This document shows, one piece after another, positions 1 to 9,611 of a DNA stretch of 64,000 nt. The first letter of the stretch is position 1. Every line of letters begins with the position of its first letter. The translations under genes were made by a program, and so were the position numbers. Source of the stretch: Kribbella sp. NBC_01245. Its GTDB lineage: Bacteria; Actinomycetota; Actinomycetes; Propionibacteriales; Kribbellaceae. The DNA lies in NCBI RefSeq assembly GCF_036226525.1, contig NZ_CP108487.1:930001-994000 (forward strand), read 5' to 3'. The notes under the pieces were generated by a model, which was not told where the DNA came from, ran no database searches, and saw nothing but the letters and a program-made list of their open reading frames with translations.

Positions 1-1220
1 CTGAACTCCGGATCGCTGTATCGCGAACCGGGCAGCACGAACAGCCTCGACAGAGCCTGCTGCGGGCTGTCGGCGATGTTGGTCGCCGGCCACCTGATCT
101 GCTGCAGCTGTGCGCCCGCGAGCCCACCCGATGGCGGCAGCGCGAGCTCTATCTGCTTGAACTGCGCGACCCGGGACACCGGACCCATGGCCTGGATCCA
201 CCCGCCGTTCATGCCCGGTTCGACCCGGTTGAGCTCGTCGAACGCGTCGTCGGCGTTCTGCTGGTCCCACAGGTCCCCCGACACCGGGTCGACCGCGATC
301 CCGAAGGTGTTGCGCAGACCGTACGCGAACACACGCTGGATGTTCGCGCCGACTTCCCCGCCGATCTGGGCACCGACGTCGAAGAACGGGTTGTCCGAAG
401 GCGTCGCCCCGTCATCGTTCACCCGGAGGATGACGCCACTCAGGTGCGCGTCGTCGGGAGCAGGTCCGCCGAACTGGTCGTCAGCCGTCGGAGGCGTCGG
501 CCCCAGCGGGAGATTCTGCATCTGGCCGCGGCGCCCCAGGTCGCCGACCGGGACGTACAGCTTCCCGTCGGCCCCGAACTCGATGGCGCCGCCGTCGTGG
601 TTCCCGCGCGCCGGCTGAGCACTGTCGTTCTGACCGGGGGGCTCGGGCGCGCCGTCGTGCTGGAACGACCGCAGCATGAGCAGATTGTGGTCGAACACCA
701 GCGCCGAGCCCGTCCACTCGAAACGGTCGACGCGGTTTCCGAGCAGCGGGACGGCCAGAATGTTCGCGCTGTCAGCTCCCGCCTCCGGAGTCTCGGCGCA
801 TCGCTCGCGCCTTGGGATGAACGGATTGCTCGCGTCCGGAGGTGGAGCCGCGCAGCTCCAGTACAGGTAGACACCCGGATCGTCCGGGAAGTCCGGGTGC
901 AACGCGATGCCCAGCAGCCCTCGCTCAGACGCGGAGTTCACGGCGAGGTCGAGCACAACCCCCTGCGCAGTCCCGTCGACAACGCGCTTCACGTTGCCCG
1001 TGTTCTTCTCCAGCACCAGGAAGTCGTTCGGGCTCAGGAACGCCATCGTGCTCGGCGTAACCAGCCCGCTGACCACAGTCCTGACGCTGAGATCGGGGTC
1101 CACCACCGTCGGCCCGGTTTGCGCCGCCACCGGTGACGTTGCGGCTCCCACGGAAGCTGCCAGCCCAGCAAAGGCGGCCACCGCCGCGAGCCGTGAAGCC
1201 GTCGCACACAATCGGTTCAT
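1..1220 (-). CDS. PQQ-dependent sugar dehydrogenase (glucose/sorbosone dehydrogenase family), C-terminus beyond window
   Basis: An open frame begins with ATG at 1220 and runs without a stop to the left edge, giving 406 codons of an incomplete gene. The first ~28 residues form a Sec signal peptide ending near Ala-Gln. The mature part has the marks of soluble glucose/sorbosone dehydrogenases: an early 'GLVTPSTMAFLSPNDFLVLEK' type blade, then SERGLLGIALHPDF, GNHDGGAIEFGADGKLYVPV, YGLRNTFGIAVDP and ELNRVEPGMNGGW. In that family a six-bladed propeller binds PQQ and calcium and oxidises sugars outside the membrane. The natural substrate is unknown. The upstream sequence is purine-rich (GGGGTGG), a plausible ribosome site. 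It lies downstream of two LVIVD genes on the same strand but is separated from them by a strong hairpin, so it is probably transcribed on its own. Confidence 0.85.
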   Translation of the reverse strand, partial: MNRLCATASRLAAVAAFAGLAASVGAATSPVAAQTGPTVVDPDLSVRTVVSGLVTPSTMAFLSPNDFLVLEKNTGNVKRVVDGTAQGVVLDLAVNSASERGLLGIALHPDFPDDPGVYLYWSCAAPPPDASNPFIPRRERCAETPEAGADSANILAVPLLGNRVDRFEWTGSALVFDHNLLMLRSFQHDGAPEPPGQNDSAQPARGNHDGGAIEFGADGKLYVPVGDLGRRGQMQNLPLGPTPPTADDQFGGPAPDDAHLSGVILRVNDDGATPSDNPFFDVGAQIGGEVGANIQRVFAYGLRNTFGIAVDPVSGDLWDQQNADDAFDELNRVEPGMNGGWIQAMGPVSRVAQFKQIELALPPSGGLAGAQLQQIRWPATNIADSPQQALSRLFVLPGSRYSDPEF

Positions 1221-1290
1221 GAGGCACCACCCCTCGATCGAACTCATTCGGTATCTCTGGTTGGCGTTGTCACCTCGTGGTCGACAGAGT

Positions 1291-1333
1291 CGCCGGCCGG
1301 GGCCCGGGTGCTGTTGGCGGGCCCTGGCCGGCG
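1291..1333 (-). terminator. Terminator-like hairpin after the 457-aa LVIVD gene
   Basis: A 16-bp stem (left arm 1291-1306, right arm 1318-1333, one G-T wobble) closes an 11-base loop. It lies just past the stop codon of the LVIVD gene that ends at 1347. There is no clear U-tract, which is common for actinobacterial terminators. Confidence 0.6.
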
Positions 1334-1346
1334 GATGCCGTCGCGA

Positions 1347-2720
1347 TCACGAGAGTGAGAACTCCTGCGTTTGCGGGTTGAGGTGGCCGAGGCGCAAGCC
1401 GTCAGCCACACCGCTCAGCCGGAAGACGTTCAGCCCCTCGGTGATGCTCGACTCGTAGATGAAGTTGTTGTACCAGTACGACGACCACGCGCCGCCGAGG
1501 TCAGGTGGTGCGATGACAGGCGGGTCGGACCAGCCCACGGTGATCGGGTTGGCTGGATCGGTGAATTCGGTAACCCAGGTACCGGCCTGGTAATGCCCGC
1601 CGACGGCGACGTACCGGCCGCTGCGCAACGGCACGATGTTGTAGTTGTGGATCGTGCAGTTCTCGCTCGCGCCGTCCTGGGCTCGTGGCAGGGTCCATTG
1701 GCCGAGCTTGGCGCCGGTCGTGGCGTCGTAGAAGAACATGCTCTTGTCGACCGCGGGATCGGTGCTCTGACACTCCGGCTCGACGCCGCCACCCGGTTCC
1801 CATCCGGCGGCGATGACTTTGCCGTCCCAGGTGAAGGTGCCTGAGTGCCACCGTCCGTTCGTGCCGGCCTGGCCGACGCCTGGTTCGGTGATCGTCAGCA
1901 GAAGGGCCGGGTCCTCGGGGCTGCCGCCCGGCGTACTGTTCGCGCCGATGTCGAAAACGTTGATCGTGTCGGCACTGGCGCAGACCACCTTGTTGACGGT
2001 CCCCAGGATCGCCCCGGCATCGTGACACCCGGTGCGTACGTCGGTCGTCGGTCCGGCGAGTGGCTCGCGGTGGATCAGGCTTGCCGAAGACGGATCGCCG
2101 ACCGGAACCGCGATGACGTCCATGAAGTCACCGACCGGGTCGTCCAACGCGCGGGAGCCGTCGACACAGCCCGAACTGCTCGAGTTGTTGCTGTAGACGA
2201 TCAGCCGTCCATCCGAGACTCCGGCACCCGTGAGGGTGTGGGAGCCGCACGGCAGCGAGACGGAGGCCACGAGCTCGGGATCCGCGAGGTTGCTGAGGTC
2301 GAAGACGTGCACGCCTTCCCACTCGGCCGGGACTGTCTGGCCGTCGCAGAGCCGCGCAGTGGGCTTCTTGGAGTTCCACGACCGGACCAGGATGTCGCCC
2401 CGGACGTAGATGTCTCCCTGGTCACCGTTGCACCGCTGGTGCAGCAGCTCTTGCGGGTTATCCGGGTCGGCGATGTCGATCACCCTGAAGCCGTCGTAAT
2501 TGCCGTGGAATGCCAATCTGCCCCGGAAGGCGATGTCGGAGCTGACATGGCGCACGCCGTCCGGCTCCCCCAGGAATGTGGCCGGATGCGGGCTGTGCCC
2601 CTTCGCGTGCATGTTCGGTGTGTGCGGGTCGGTCGCGTGGTCGGCGACGGCGATCCCAGGAACCACCAAGATCCCAGCGCTCAGAACCGCGCCGAGGACA
2701 AGTCGAATGTGCCGTGACAT
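1347..2720 (-). CDS. Secreted LVIVD-repeat protein
   Basis: This 457-residue protein has a Sec signal peptide (about residues 1-27, ending at a VADHA site) and repeated blades of the LVIVD type, such as GFRVIDIADPDNPQE near residue 80 and GVHVFDLSNLADPELVAS near residue 137. LVIVD repeats form a propeller-like extracellular fold with no assigned reaction. Eight or so cysteines are spread through the mature protein, as expected for an exported, disulfide-stabilised protein. The ATG at 2720 follows AGGAG at a normal distance. It lies downstream of a paralogue at 2805-4190 and resembles it throughout, so the pair probably arose by tandem duplication. The function is unknown. Confidence 0.85.
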   Translation of the reverse strand: MSRHIRLVLGAVLSAGILVVPGIAVADHATDPHTPNMHAKGHSPHPATFLGEPDGVRHVSSDIAFRGRLAFHGNYDGFRVIDIADPDNPQELLHQRCNGDQGDIYVRGDILVRSWNSKKPTARLCDGQTVPAEWEGVHVFDLSNLADPELVASVSLPCGSHTLTGAGVSDGRLIVYSNNSSSSGCVDGSRALDDPVGDFMDVIAVPVGDPSSASLIHREPLAGPTTDVRTGCHDAGAILGTVNKVVCASADTINVFDIGANSTPGGSPEDPALLLTITEPGVGQAGTNGRWHSGTFTWDGKVIAAGWEPGGGVEPECQSTDPAVDKSMFFYDATTGAKLGQWTLPRAQDGASENCTIHNYNIVPLRSGRYVAVGGHYQAGTWVTEFTDPANPITVGWSDPPVIAPPDLGGAWSSYWYNNFIYESSITEGLNVFRLSGVADGLRLGHLNPQTQEFSLS

Positions 2721-2767
2721 GAACGTACTCCTGACTGGTGACAGTGGCTGTCAGACACAGGCCGGTG

Positions 2768-2796
2768 GGTCGGCCCCGGCGGCACCGGGGCCGACC
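2768..2796 (-). terminator. Perfect 12-bp hairpin between the two LVIVD genes
   Basis: Arms 2768-2779 and 2785-2796 are exact inverted repeats around a 5-base loop (CGGCA). The hairpin lies directly after the stop of the LVIVD gene at 2805-4190, so that gene is likely transcribed separately from its neighbour. Confidence 0.6.
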
Positions 2797-2804
2797 GCCG
2801 GACG

Positions 2805-4190
2805 TCAGCGGAAGAGGACTTCCTGAGTCTGCGGATTGTCGCGGTTGAGGATCGCCGCGCCGGCCACCGCCGGATGGGTGATGGAGAAGACATCGAAGCC
2901 ACGGTTGATGTCGTTCGCGTAGATGAATCCGTTGTGCCAGTACGACGACCAGGTATTCGCGGCGATCGGGTCGCCCGCCCGGTAGAAGCCGATCTCCACC
3001 GGGTTGGCCGGGTCGGTGATGTCGGCGACCGTCGTACCGCCCGTGTAGGCCGCCGAGACGAGGATGTCCCCGCTCACACCTGGCACCAGGCTGAAGTTGT
3101 GCATCGTGCAGATGCCGGTCTCGGCGCGTGGCAGCTTGTAATGGCCCAGCTCCGCGCCCGAGGCGACGTCGTAGATCCACACCGCTCCGGTCGTCGGCGG
3201 GTCCTGCGCGCGGCACCGCGGAATCACGCCGCCACCCGCCTCGTCACCGAACACGACCCGCTGGCCGTCCCAGGTGAACTGCGCCGAGTGCCAGGCCCGG
3301 ACCTCCTCGGTGGTCAGGGTGTGCAGCACCTTCGGCGCCGTGGGATCGCTGATGTCCCAGATCTGGCCGACGCTGAGGCACGCCGCCGCCGCAAGCTCGA
3401 GCGGCTTGAGGACCGTGATGTCGTGGCAGCCTCTGGTGTCCAGCAGCGCGCCCGGCGGTACGAGATCGTCGAGCTCGAGACGGGACGCATCGAATACCGG
3501 TACGTCGGTCGTCGGGGGCGTGGCGACGACCATCGCCTTCTCCGGGTTCTTCGTCGCGACGTGGATCACCGAGATCTTGCCGTGGTCCTGCTGGCAGTGC
3601 GGTCCGATCGAGCCTGGGGTCAGTCCGTACGACGACACGTAGATGAACACGCTGTTCCGCCCCGCGGGAGAGAGCGTGTGGGTGTGCGAGCCACAGTCCG
3701 TGCGCACCGACGCGACGTGCTTGACGTTGGCCGGATCGCGTACGTCGAAGATCCGCACACCTTCCCAGGCCGTCGGGTTCGAGGCCGTGGTGTTGGCGCT
3801 GTCGCAGCTGGGTTTGGTCTGCGGCGTGTCGACCGACGAGAACAAGAAGCCGTTGTAGATCGACACGTCCCCTTGACCGCCGTTACAGGGGAAGAACGTC
3901 ACCTGCTGTGCGGCCGCCGGGTTCGAGATGTCGATGATGCGGAATCCCGTGAATGTTCCCGCGTAGGCGAATCGGCCTTCGAACGTCAGGTCGGACTGGG
4001 TCGCTGCGTCGACTTTCGGGAGATTCTTCAGCAGCGTCATGTTGTCGCTGTGCAGGTCCGGTGCACCACCGCCTGTGGGCGGATGGGTTCCGTGACCGTC
4101 TTCGGGATCGTGTGCGCCCGCCGAGATCGGGACGAGCGCCAGGCCCGCCACCATCGTCCCGATCGACAGGAGGCGCCATCGCCGCCTCAT
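2805..4190 (-). CDS. Secreted LVIVD-repeat protein (paralogue of 1347-2720)
   Basis: The protein is 461 residues from the ATG at 4190. The open frame extends further upstream, but 4190 is chosen because GGAAGGAG lies five bases before it and a clear signal peptide follows (MRRRWRLLSIG, hydrophobic core, then SAGAHD). LVIVD blades include FTGFRIIDISNPAAAQQV near residue 85, GVRIFDVRDPANVKHVAS near residue 140 and TTVADITDPANPVEIG near residue 400. It shares length, order of blades and the closing NPQTQE motif with the next gene. The role is unknown; an extracellular propeller is the only structural inference. Confidence 0.85.
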   Translation of the reverse strand: MRRRWRLLSIGTMVAGLALVPISAGAHDPEDGHGTHPPTGGGAPDLHSDNMTLLKNLPKVDAATQSDLTFEGRFAYAGTFTGFRIIDISNPAAAQQVTFFPCNGGQGDVSIYNGFLFSSVDTPQTKPSCDSANTTASNPTAWEGVRIFDVRDPANVKHVASVRTDCGSHTHTLSPAGRNSVFIYVSSYGLTPGSIGPHCQQDHGKISVIHVATKNPEKAMVVATPPTTDVPVFDASRLELDDLVPPGALLDTRGCHDITVLKPLELAAAACLSVGQIWDISDPTAPKVLHTLTTEEVRAWHSAQFTWDGQRVVFGDEAGGGVIPRCRAQDPPTTGAVWIYDVASGAELGHYKLPRAETGICTMHNFSLVPGVSGDILVSAAYTGGTTVADITDPANPVEIGFYRAGDPIAANTWSSYWHNGFIYANDINRGFDVFSITHPAVAGAAILNRDNPQTQEVLFR

Positions 4191-4503
4191 GTCCACTCCT
4201 TCCGAGAGACGCGCAGTAGCCCAGTTGCCACTGCACGCGAGCAGCCGTGATCGGGCCGGAGTGTCAACCTGCAAATCGCATAACTGCACCTCAGCGCGCC
4301 GGCTGACGTGACCAGCCGAGGGCTGATGTCCCCAGATCGCTCGACTACCCGGACGCCCCCGAGGATGCGCGACCTCTACCGACGATCCGCAGCCCTACCC
4401 CCGATGTCAACGGCTCAAGGCCGTAGGGCTTTGCAGACCTCTCTGGTGGGGCTACCGTCACGATAGGTCGGTAGCTCGGGGGTGGGCTCCTGCGGAGGTC
4501 GAG
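4191..4503. other. Divergent intergenic region (313 bp)
   Basis: This gap separates the leftward LVIVD gene from the rightward phosphoesterase and must hold both promoters. A weak TTGCAG (4432-4437) with TACCGT about 15 bases later could serve the rightward gene. I see no palindromic operator and no credible small gene. Confidence 0.4.
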
Positions 4504-7500
4504 ATGCGCCGAAATATCGCTGTTTTGATGGCTGTGACGACGACCCTGGCCGTGTCGATTTCGTGGCTGGGGGTGCCCGCCGGGGCGACGCAGCTCGAGC
4601 GGTCCGCGGCGGAAGTGGCTGACCTGCGCGACCGGCGCGTGGTGCTTTTCGCCGCCGACGGCATGCGGCCGGATCTGGTTGACCGGTACGCCGCGGAGGG
4701 CGCCGTACCCACGATGGCGGCGCTACAGGCGGCAGGGGTCAAGGGTGCCAACGGCCTCACGCAGGGCTTCCCGCCGAACACCGGTGTCGGCTGGGCGACG
4801 CTCGCGACCGGCACCTGGCCCGGTGAGCACGGTTCGACCAACAACACCTTCCACCGCACCGGCGAGGGCAACTTCAACAACCGTACGTCGTTCGCGGCGA
4901 CCGGGATCCTGCAGAGCGACACCATCGCCCAGGCGGCGGAGCGAGCCGGGAAGACGGTTGCCGCGGTCGAGTGGGTCGGCGCTCGCAGCTATGCACCAGC
5001 ACTGCGGGGTCCGGTCGTCGACTTCCGCAGCTTCTTCTCCGACCGCGGGGTGTTGCTCAACTACGACCTCCCCGGCCAGCCTGCGGGCGCGAATGCGTTC
5101 GGCGTCACCTACAACCGGGTCGACCTTGACGCGGCGACCGGCTGGACCGACGTACCGGTGTCGTACAGCCCCGCCAAGCAGGAGCGGCTCAAGCTGACGA
5201 ATACCGCTTTCCCAGCTGCCGACAACGTCGACCGGTTCTACGACCTGTACATCTTCGACTCCACCGACGACGCCACGACCAACTACGACCACGTGCTCGT
5301 CGTCCCGGCCACTGCCGGCAAGGACGGCGACGCGGCGGCAGCCGATCTGGGTCAGGGGGAGTGGGCCGACGTCAAGGTCAGCCTCACCGGCGGTCGTGCC
5401 GGCCTCACCGCGGGGTTCTACCTCAAGGCAGTCGACCTGGCGCCCGACCTGTCGAAGTTCCGGATCTACTTCACCTCCATCGCCCGCTCGAACGCGACCT
5501 ACAACGGCTGCACCTACGCGCCGGGGTGCTCGGCGCCGAGTGGCTTCGAGGAGACGCTCAACGCCCGGTTCCCCAGCTCCACCGCCGCGGACTTCGCGCC
5601 GCTGGAAGCGGGGATCGTCGACGAGGACACTTACATCCAGCAGGGCCTGATGTGGAAGGACGCCCATTTCGCCTATCTGCGGTTCTTCTTCGAGGACCTC
5701 GGCGTTCGGCCGGACCTGCTGCTCGCCGGCACGCCGGTGACCGACGAGTTCAGCCACCAGTTCATGGGGCTCGTGACACCGACCGACATGGACGGCGACC
5801 CCAACCCGTACTTCGACGACGTGACCGGTGACGGCAATCCCGACGGGCGGCTCGCGGTGCGGGAGGGCTACATCCGGTCCGCCTACGCCGAGGCCGACGA
5901 CACGCTCGCGCTCGCCAGGTCGCTGATGGGTGGCGACCCGACGACGGTCGTGTCGAGCGACCACGGCTTCGCCCCGCAGTGGCGGGCCGTGAACACCAGC
6001 AAGGTGCTCGCCGATCTCGGCCTGGGCGCCGAGCAGATCAGCAACTGCCGCGCGGCGCCCGGCGCCAAGGCGAAGGAGTGCCACGCCGGCGGGACCGCTC
6101 AGATCTACCTCAGCGTGGCCGGCCGTGACCCGGGCGGTGTGATCCCGGCCGACCAGTACGACGCTGTGCGCGACCAGATCGTCGCGGCCTTCCAGGATCT
6201 GAGCGACCCGGAGAACCCAGGCAAGCAGGTGGTCGACAAGGTGATGCGCAAGGAGGAGCTGCGCAATGTCGACGGCTCCGACTCGTTGCACCCCACCCGC
6301 AGCGGCGACGTGGTCGTGGTGTTCCGGCCGCCGTACCAGACCGATGCGGCGACACCCGGGCAGCGCTTCTCGTTCTCGCAGTTCTTCGGTCAGCACGGCT
6401 ACCTGCCGAACCTGGTCGACCTGGCGCATAACGTCAACATGCATGGCACTTTCATCGCCGCGGGGCCGGGGATACGGCCGGGCGCGCCGCTGCCCGGTGT
6501 ACGGGCGATCGACGTCGCGCCCACCATCGCCGTCCTGCTCGGAATCCCCGGACCGCACAACGCGCGCGGGAAGATCCGGTACGACGCGCTCCAGGGCACC
6601 GGGTCGCTGCGCGAGGTCACGGTGCTCGACATCAGCGACTACCACGGCCAGCTGGTGCCGCTGTCCGAGACGGCCGACACCCTGGCCGGCGGCGGCGCGA
6701 GCAACCCGTCCTTCGCGATCGGCGGGGCCGCGTTCCTCAAGCCGTGGTTCGACGCCTACCGGGCCGAGGCCCGGGACGGGCACGTCACGCTCACCGCGGG
6801 GGACGCGGTCGGCGCGACCCCGCCGATCTCGGCCTTCTTCGGCGACAAGCCGACGATCGAGATGATGAACCTGATGGGATTCGGGCTCGACGGCCTCGGC
6901 AACCACAACTTCGACCGCGGCGAGCAGTACCTGCGGGAGCAGCTCATCCCGCTGGCCGACTTCAAGTACGTGTCCGCGAACATCCTCGACTCCCGGACCG
7001 GTGACGTTCCAGAAGAGTGGTCGAAGTCCCGCGTACTCCGGTTCGGCGACGTGCGGGTCGCCTTCGTCGGGTTCTCCAATCCCGACATCCCCGAGCTGAC
7101 CAAGCCGGGCGCGCTCGGGCCGTTCGTCGTCACCGACCCGGTCGCCGCGGTGAACCAGCGAGCCGCCCAGCTCGAGAAGCAGGGGATCAAGGCGATCGTT
7201 GCCCTCGGCCACCTGGGCGCCACCTCGGGCACGCTGACCAGTCCGTCCGGTCCGCTCGTCGACCTGGCCGACGCGGCTCGCAAGGTCGATACCGTGATCG
7301 GCGACCACACCGACTTCCAGGTGGTGTCGACCCGCAGCAATGGCGTTCTTGTGGTGGAGAACCGCAGCAAGGGTGTCCGGTTCACCCGGGTCCGCCTCGT
7401 CATCGATGGTGCCACCGGCAACGTCGTCTATCAGACCGCCGACTTCCACCAGCCTTGGAACATCGGAGTGACGCCGGACGCGCGGATCCAGGCTCGCCTG

Positions 7501-8232
7501 GATGAGCTCAACGCCCAGCTACGACCCGTCCTCGGCACAGTCATCGGGAACTCGACCGTGTTCGTGCCGCGCACGGACTCCTGCGGCAACACGGCAGGCC
7601 GTACCTGCGAGTCACTGGTCGGCAATGTGGTGAGCGACGCCATGCGAGCGACGTACGGCGTGGATTTCGCGATCACCAACTCCGGCGGTCTGCGCGCTGA
7701 CCTCACATGCCCGACGACCGACAGTCCCGACGACTTCTGCCCGGCGTACACGCCGCCACCGTTCCCGATCACCCGCGGGCAGGTGCTGGGGGTGCTGCCG
7801 TTCGGAAACGTCGTCGTCACCCTGCAGGTCAACGGCGCCGAGTTGAGGACCATGCTGGAGAACGGCCTCTCGGCGATGCCCGCCGTGTCGGGCCGTTACC
7901 CGCAGGTGTCGGGTCTGTGCGTCGGCTATGACATCGCCCGGCCTGCGGGCAGCCGATTGACCAGCGCGGTTCGTCAGGCTGCCGACGGGTCGTGCACCGG
8001 CGCAACGCTGGACCTCAGCGCCGCATCGACGTACACCATCGCCGAGAACGACTTCATGGTGGCCGGCGGCGATGGCTACCCCGACTTCCGCAGCCGGGCG
8101 ACTTCTCGGGACGTCATGGACCAGGTCGTCGCGGACCACATCGCCGCCGCGGGCACCATCTCGCCGGCGATCCAGGGCCGGATCGTGTGTGCGACGAGCG
8201 GGGCGGTCGCCTGCCCGGTTCCAACCGGCTGA
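4504..8232 (+). CDS. Exported two-domain phosphoesterase: type I phosphodiesterase/nucleotide pyrophosphatase fused to 5'-nucleotidase
   Basis: The 1242-residue product has a signal peptide (about 1-30) and two metallophosphoesterase modules. Residues ~45-700 are alkaline-phosphatase-like: FAADGMRPD near the start (metal Asp), [15 protein letters not shown] (likely nucleophile Thr), then [10 protein letters not shown] and [10 protein letters not shown] for further metal ligands. Residues ~705-1235 look like UshA/5'-nucleotidase: [24 protein letters not shown] and IGDHTDF in the metallo domain, then [19 protein letters not shown] and AGGDGYPD in the C-terminal specificity domain. Such enzymes cleave nucleotides or phosphodiesters outside the cell for phosphate and nucleoside recovery. 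The fusion would let one secreted chain do both steps. The start is backed by GGAGG upstream. There is no obvious cell-wall anchor. Confidence 0.85.
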   Translation: MRRNIAVLMAVTTTLAVSISWLGVPAGATQLERSAAEVADLRDRRVVLFAADGMRPDLVDRYAAEGAVPTMAALQAAGVKGANGLTQGFPPNTGVGWATLATGTWPGEHGSTNNTFHRTGEGNFNNRTSFAATGILQSDTIAQAAERAGKTVAAVEWVGARSYAPALRGPVVDFRSFFSDRGVLLNYDLPGQPAGANAFGVTYNRVDLDAATGWTDVPVSYSPAKQERLKLTNTAFPAADNVDRFYDLYIFDSTDDATTNYDHVLVVPATAGKDGDAAAADLGQGEWADVKVSLTGGRAGLTAGFYLKAVDLAPDLSKFRIYFTSIARSNATYNGCTYAPGCSAPSGFEETLNARFPSSTAADFAPLEAGIVDEDTYIQQGLMWKDAHFAYLRFFFEDLGVRPDLLLAGTPVTDEFSHQFMGLVTPTDMDGDPNPYFDDVTGDGNPDGRLAVREGYIRSAYAEADDTLALARSLMGGDPTTVVSSDHGFAPQWRAVNTSKVLADLGLGAEQISNCRAAPGAKAKECHAGGTAQIYLSVAGRDPGGVIPADQYDAVRDQIVAAFQDLSDPENPGKQVVDKVMRKEELRNVDGSDSLHPTRSGDVVVVFRPPYQTDAATPGQRFSFSQFFGQHGYLPNLVDLAHNVNMHGTFIAAGPGIRPGAPLPGVRAIDVAPTIAVLLGIPGPHNARGKIRYDALQGTGSLREVTVLDISDYHGQLVPLSETADTLAGGGASNPSFAIGGAAFLKPWFDAYRAEARDGHVTLTAGDAVGATPPISAFFGDKPTIEMMNLMGFGLDGLGNHNFDRGEQYLREQLIPLADFKYVSANILDSRTGDVPEEWSKSRVLRFGDVRVAFVGFSNPDIPELTKPGALGPFVVTDPVAAVNQRAAQLEKQGIKAIVALGHLGATSGTLTSPSGPLVDLADAARKVDTVIGDHTDFQVVSTRSNGVLVVENRSKGVRFTRVRLVIDGATGNVVYQTADFHQPWNIGVTPDARIQARLDELNAQLRPVLGTVIGNSTVFVPRTDSCGNTAGRTCESLVGNVVSDAMRATYGVDFAITNSGGLRADLTCPTTDSPDDFCPAYTPPPFPITRGQVLGVLPFGNVVVTLQVNGAELRTMLENGLSAMPAVSGRYPQVSGLCVGYDIARPAGSRLTSAVRQAADGSCTGATLDLSAASTYTIAENDFMVAGGDGYPDFRSRATSRDVMDQVVADHIAAAGTISPAIQGRIVCATSGAVACPVPTG

Positions 8233-8275
8233 CAACGCGTTGAATCCGTCGCACCCACCGGCGCGTACTACCAGT

Positions 8276-8827
8276 GTGGGTCTATCCGACGAGTCGCTGC
8301 TGGCCGGCCTTGCTTCGGCCGACCCGGACACGGCCGCGGCGTTCGTCCGGAGGTTCCAGGGCCGGGTGTTCGGCCTGGCGTACGCGATCCTTGGGGATCG
8401 GGAGGCGGCGACGGAGGTAGCGCAGGAGGCGTTCGTCCGGGCCTGGCGGCACGGCGCGGTGTATGACGCTCGTCGCGGAACGGTCGCCACTTGGCTGCTG
8501 ACCATCACTCGCAACCTCGCGGTAGACGCGGTCCGGCTGCGGCGCACAGTGCCGGTCGACCCGATGGTGCTGAGCGCGTTGCAGCTGCCGAGCACCGAGC
8601 CGGCGCCCGGGGAGGAGCTGACCAGCCCCGCCGAACTGGAGCGGCTGCGTCGGGCGCTCGATCGGCTCCCGGCGGCGCAGCGGCGGTGCCTGTTGCTCTC
8701 GCTGCTCCACGGCCTGTCCGGCCGCGAGATCAGCGAGCTGGACGGCGTACCGCTGGGCACGGTGAAGACCAGGATCCGAACTGCGCTGCTCACGCTTCGG
8801 TCAGATCTGGAGGTGCGCGATGACTGA
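8276..8827 (+). CDS. ECF-type RNA polymerase sigma factor
   Basis: The protein is 183 residues from a GTG start at 8276; a longer in-frame reading would extend back into the previous gene and is unlikely. Region 2 is seen in FVRRFQGRVFGLAYAILGD and EVAQEAFVRAWRH, and region 4 in LDRLPAAQRRCLLLSLLHGL followed by the helix-turn-helix ISELDGVPLGTVKTRIRTAL. It should direct RNA polymerase to a small stress or envelope regulon. The stop overlaps the start of the anti-sigma gene by 8 bases, the usual layout of an ECF pair. The gene begins 43 bases after the phosphoesterase and might be read through from it. No strong Shine-Dalgarno precedes the GTG, so the start is the least certain point. Confidence 0.85.
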   Translation: MGLSDESLLAGLASADPDTAAAFVRRFQGRVFGLAYAILGDREAATEVAQEAFVRAWRHGAVYDARRGTVATWLLTITRNLAVDAVRLRRTVPVDPMVLSALQLPSTEPAPGEELTSPAELERLRRALDRLPAAQRRCLLLSLLHGLSGREISELDGVPLGTVKTRIRTALLTLRSDLEVRDD

Positions 8828-9512
8828 CACCCGGCGGTGCGCGCAGGTGCGGGAGCTTGCGCCCGAAGTGGCGCTCGGCGTGGCGTCGGTCGAGGACCGC
8901 GCGTTCGTGCTCGGGCACGCCACCTCGTGCGCGGAGTGCCGGTCTCAGCTGGCTGACCTGTCCACTCTCGCCGACGACCTGCTCACCTTGGTGCCGCCGG
9001 TCGAGCCGCCGAACGGGTTCGAGACGACGGTGCTGGGTCGGCTCGGCGGCCCCGCGGCGGCCCCGCGCCATCGGGAACGGCGCCGACTGCTCGGCCTGGC
9101 CGCCGCCCTGTTACTGGTCGCGTCGGCGTCCGGCGGGGCGGTGTACTGGTCCGGCCGTGACGACCGGGAGGTTGCGGCCGGCCTGCGGAGCAGCCTGCAG
9201 ACGGCGAACGGTCAGTACTTCGTCGCGTTTGCGCTGCGCGATCTGGGCGGCGTACAGCGAGGTGCGGTGTTCGCCTACCAAGGCAATCCGGCCTGGATGT
9301 TCATCACGGTGACCGAGGGGCTACCGGCCGGCGGGTACGCGGTCGAGTTGGTGATCCACGACGGCAGCACCCGTCGGCTCGCCGCCGGTGTCGACCTGGC
9401 CCGATCGCGCGGTTGGGGCGCGGCGATTCCGGTGGCCGTGCACGACGCGAGGCTGCTGCGGATCGTCGACGGCGACGGCCGGCTGGCGCTGTCAGCCCGA
9501 CTGACCCGCTGA
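8820..9512 (+). CDS. Anti-sigma factor with zinc-finger-like N-terminus
   Basis: The 230-residue protein has an N-terminal cytoplasmic domain with the HATSCAEC signature (His-x3-Cys-x2-Cys) of zinc-associated anti-sigma domains. A single hydrophobic segment (about 87-107, LLGLAAALLLVASASGG) follows, then an extracytoplasmic domain of about 120 residues like the RskA C-terminal domain. It should hold the preceding sigma factor at the membrane until a signal frees it. Translation is probably coupled to the sigma gene through the 8-base overlap. Adjacency and topology make the partnership very likely; the signal is not evident. Confidence 0.85.
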   Translation: MTDTRRCAQVRELAPEVALGVASVEDRAFVLGHATSCAECRSQLADLSTLADDLLTLVPPVEPPNGFETTVLGRLGGPAAAPRHRERRRLLGLAAALLLVASASGGAVYWSGRDDREVAAGLRSSLQTANGQYFVAFALRDLGGVQRGAVFAYQGNPAWMFITVTEGLPAGGYAVELVIHDGSTRRLAAGVDLARSRGWGAAIPVAVHDARLLRIVDGDGRLALSARLTR

Positions 9513-9550
9513 CCGAGCAATCCGCGCGGGCGGCCACGCCGTACTACCTA

Positions 9551-9579
9551 AGTGGTCGGCGCTGGAGGCGCCGACCACT
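9551..9579 (+). terminator. 12-bp perfect hairpin after the sigma/anti-sigma pair
   Basis: AGTGGTCGGCGC (9551-9562) and its exact complement (9568-9579) close a 5-base loop. After one mismatch the pairing continues for three more bases. It lies 38 bases after the anti-sigma stop and before the next gene. Confidence 0.6.
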
Positions 9580-9611
9580 AAGGAGCTCTCAGCCACAGTG
9601 GGGTGGTCACC

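Noticed and set aside
2874..4250. A 458-codon plus-strand frame opposite the second LVIVD gene
   Set aside because: Composition is typical of antisense frames (Arg, Val, Gly, Asp), with no signal peptide or domain.
4723..7449. A 908-codon open frame on the minus strand opposite the phosphoesterase
   Set aside because: It is the antisense shadow of a high-GC gene; it is rich in Arg, Val and Gly and shows no family motif, while the plus-strand reading is full of them.
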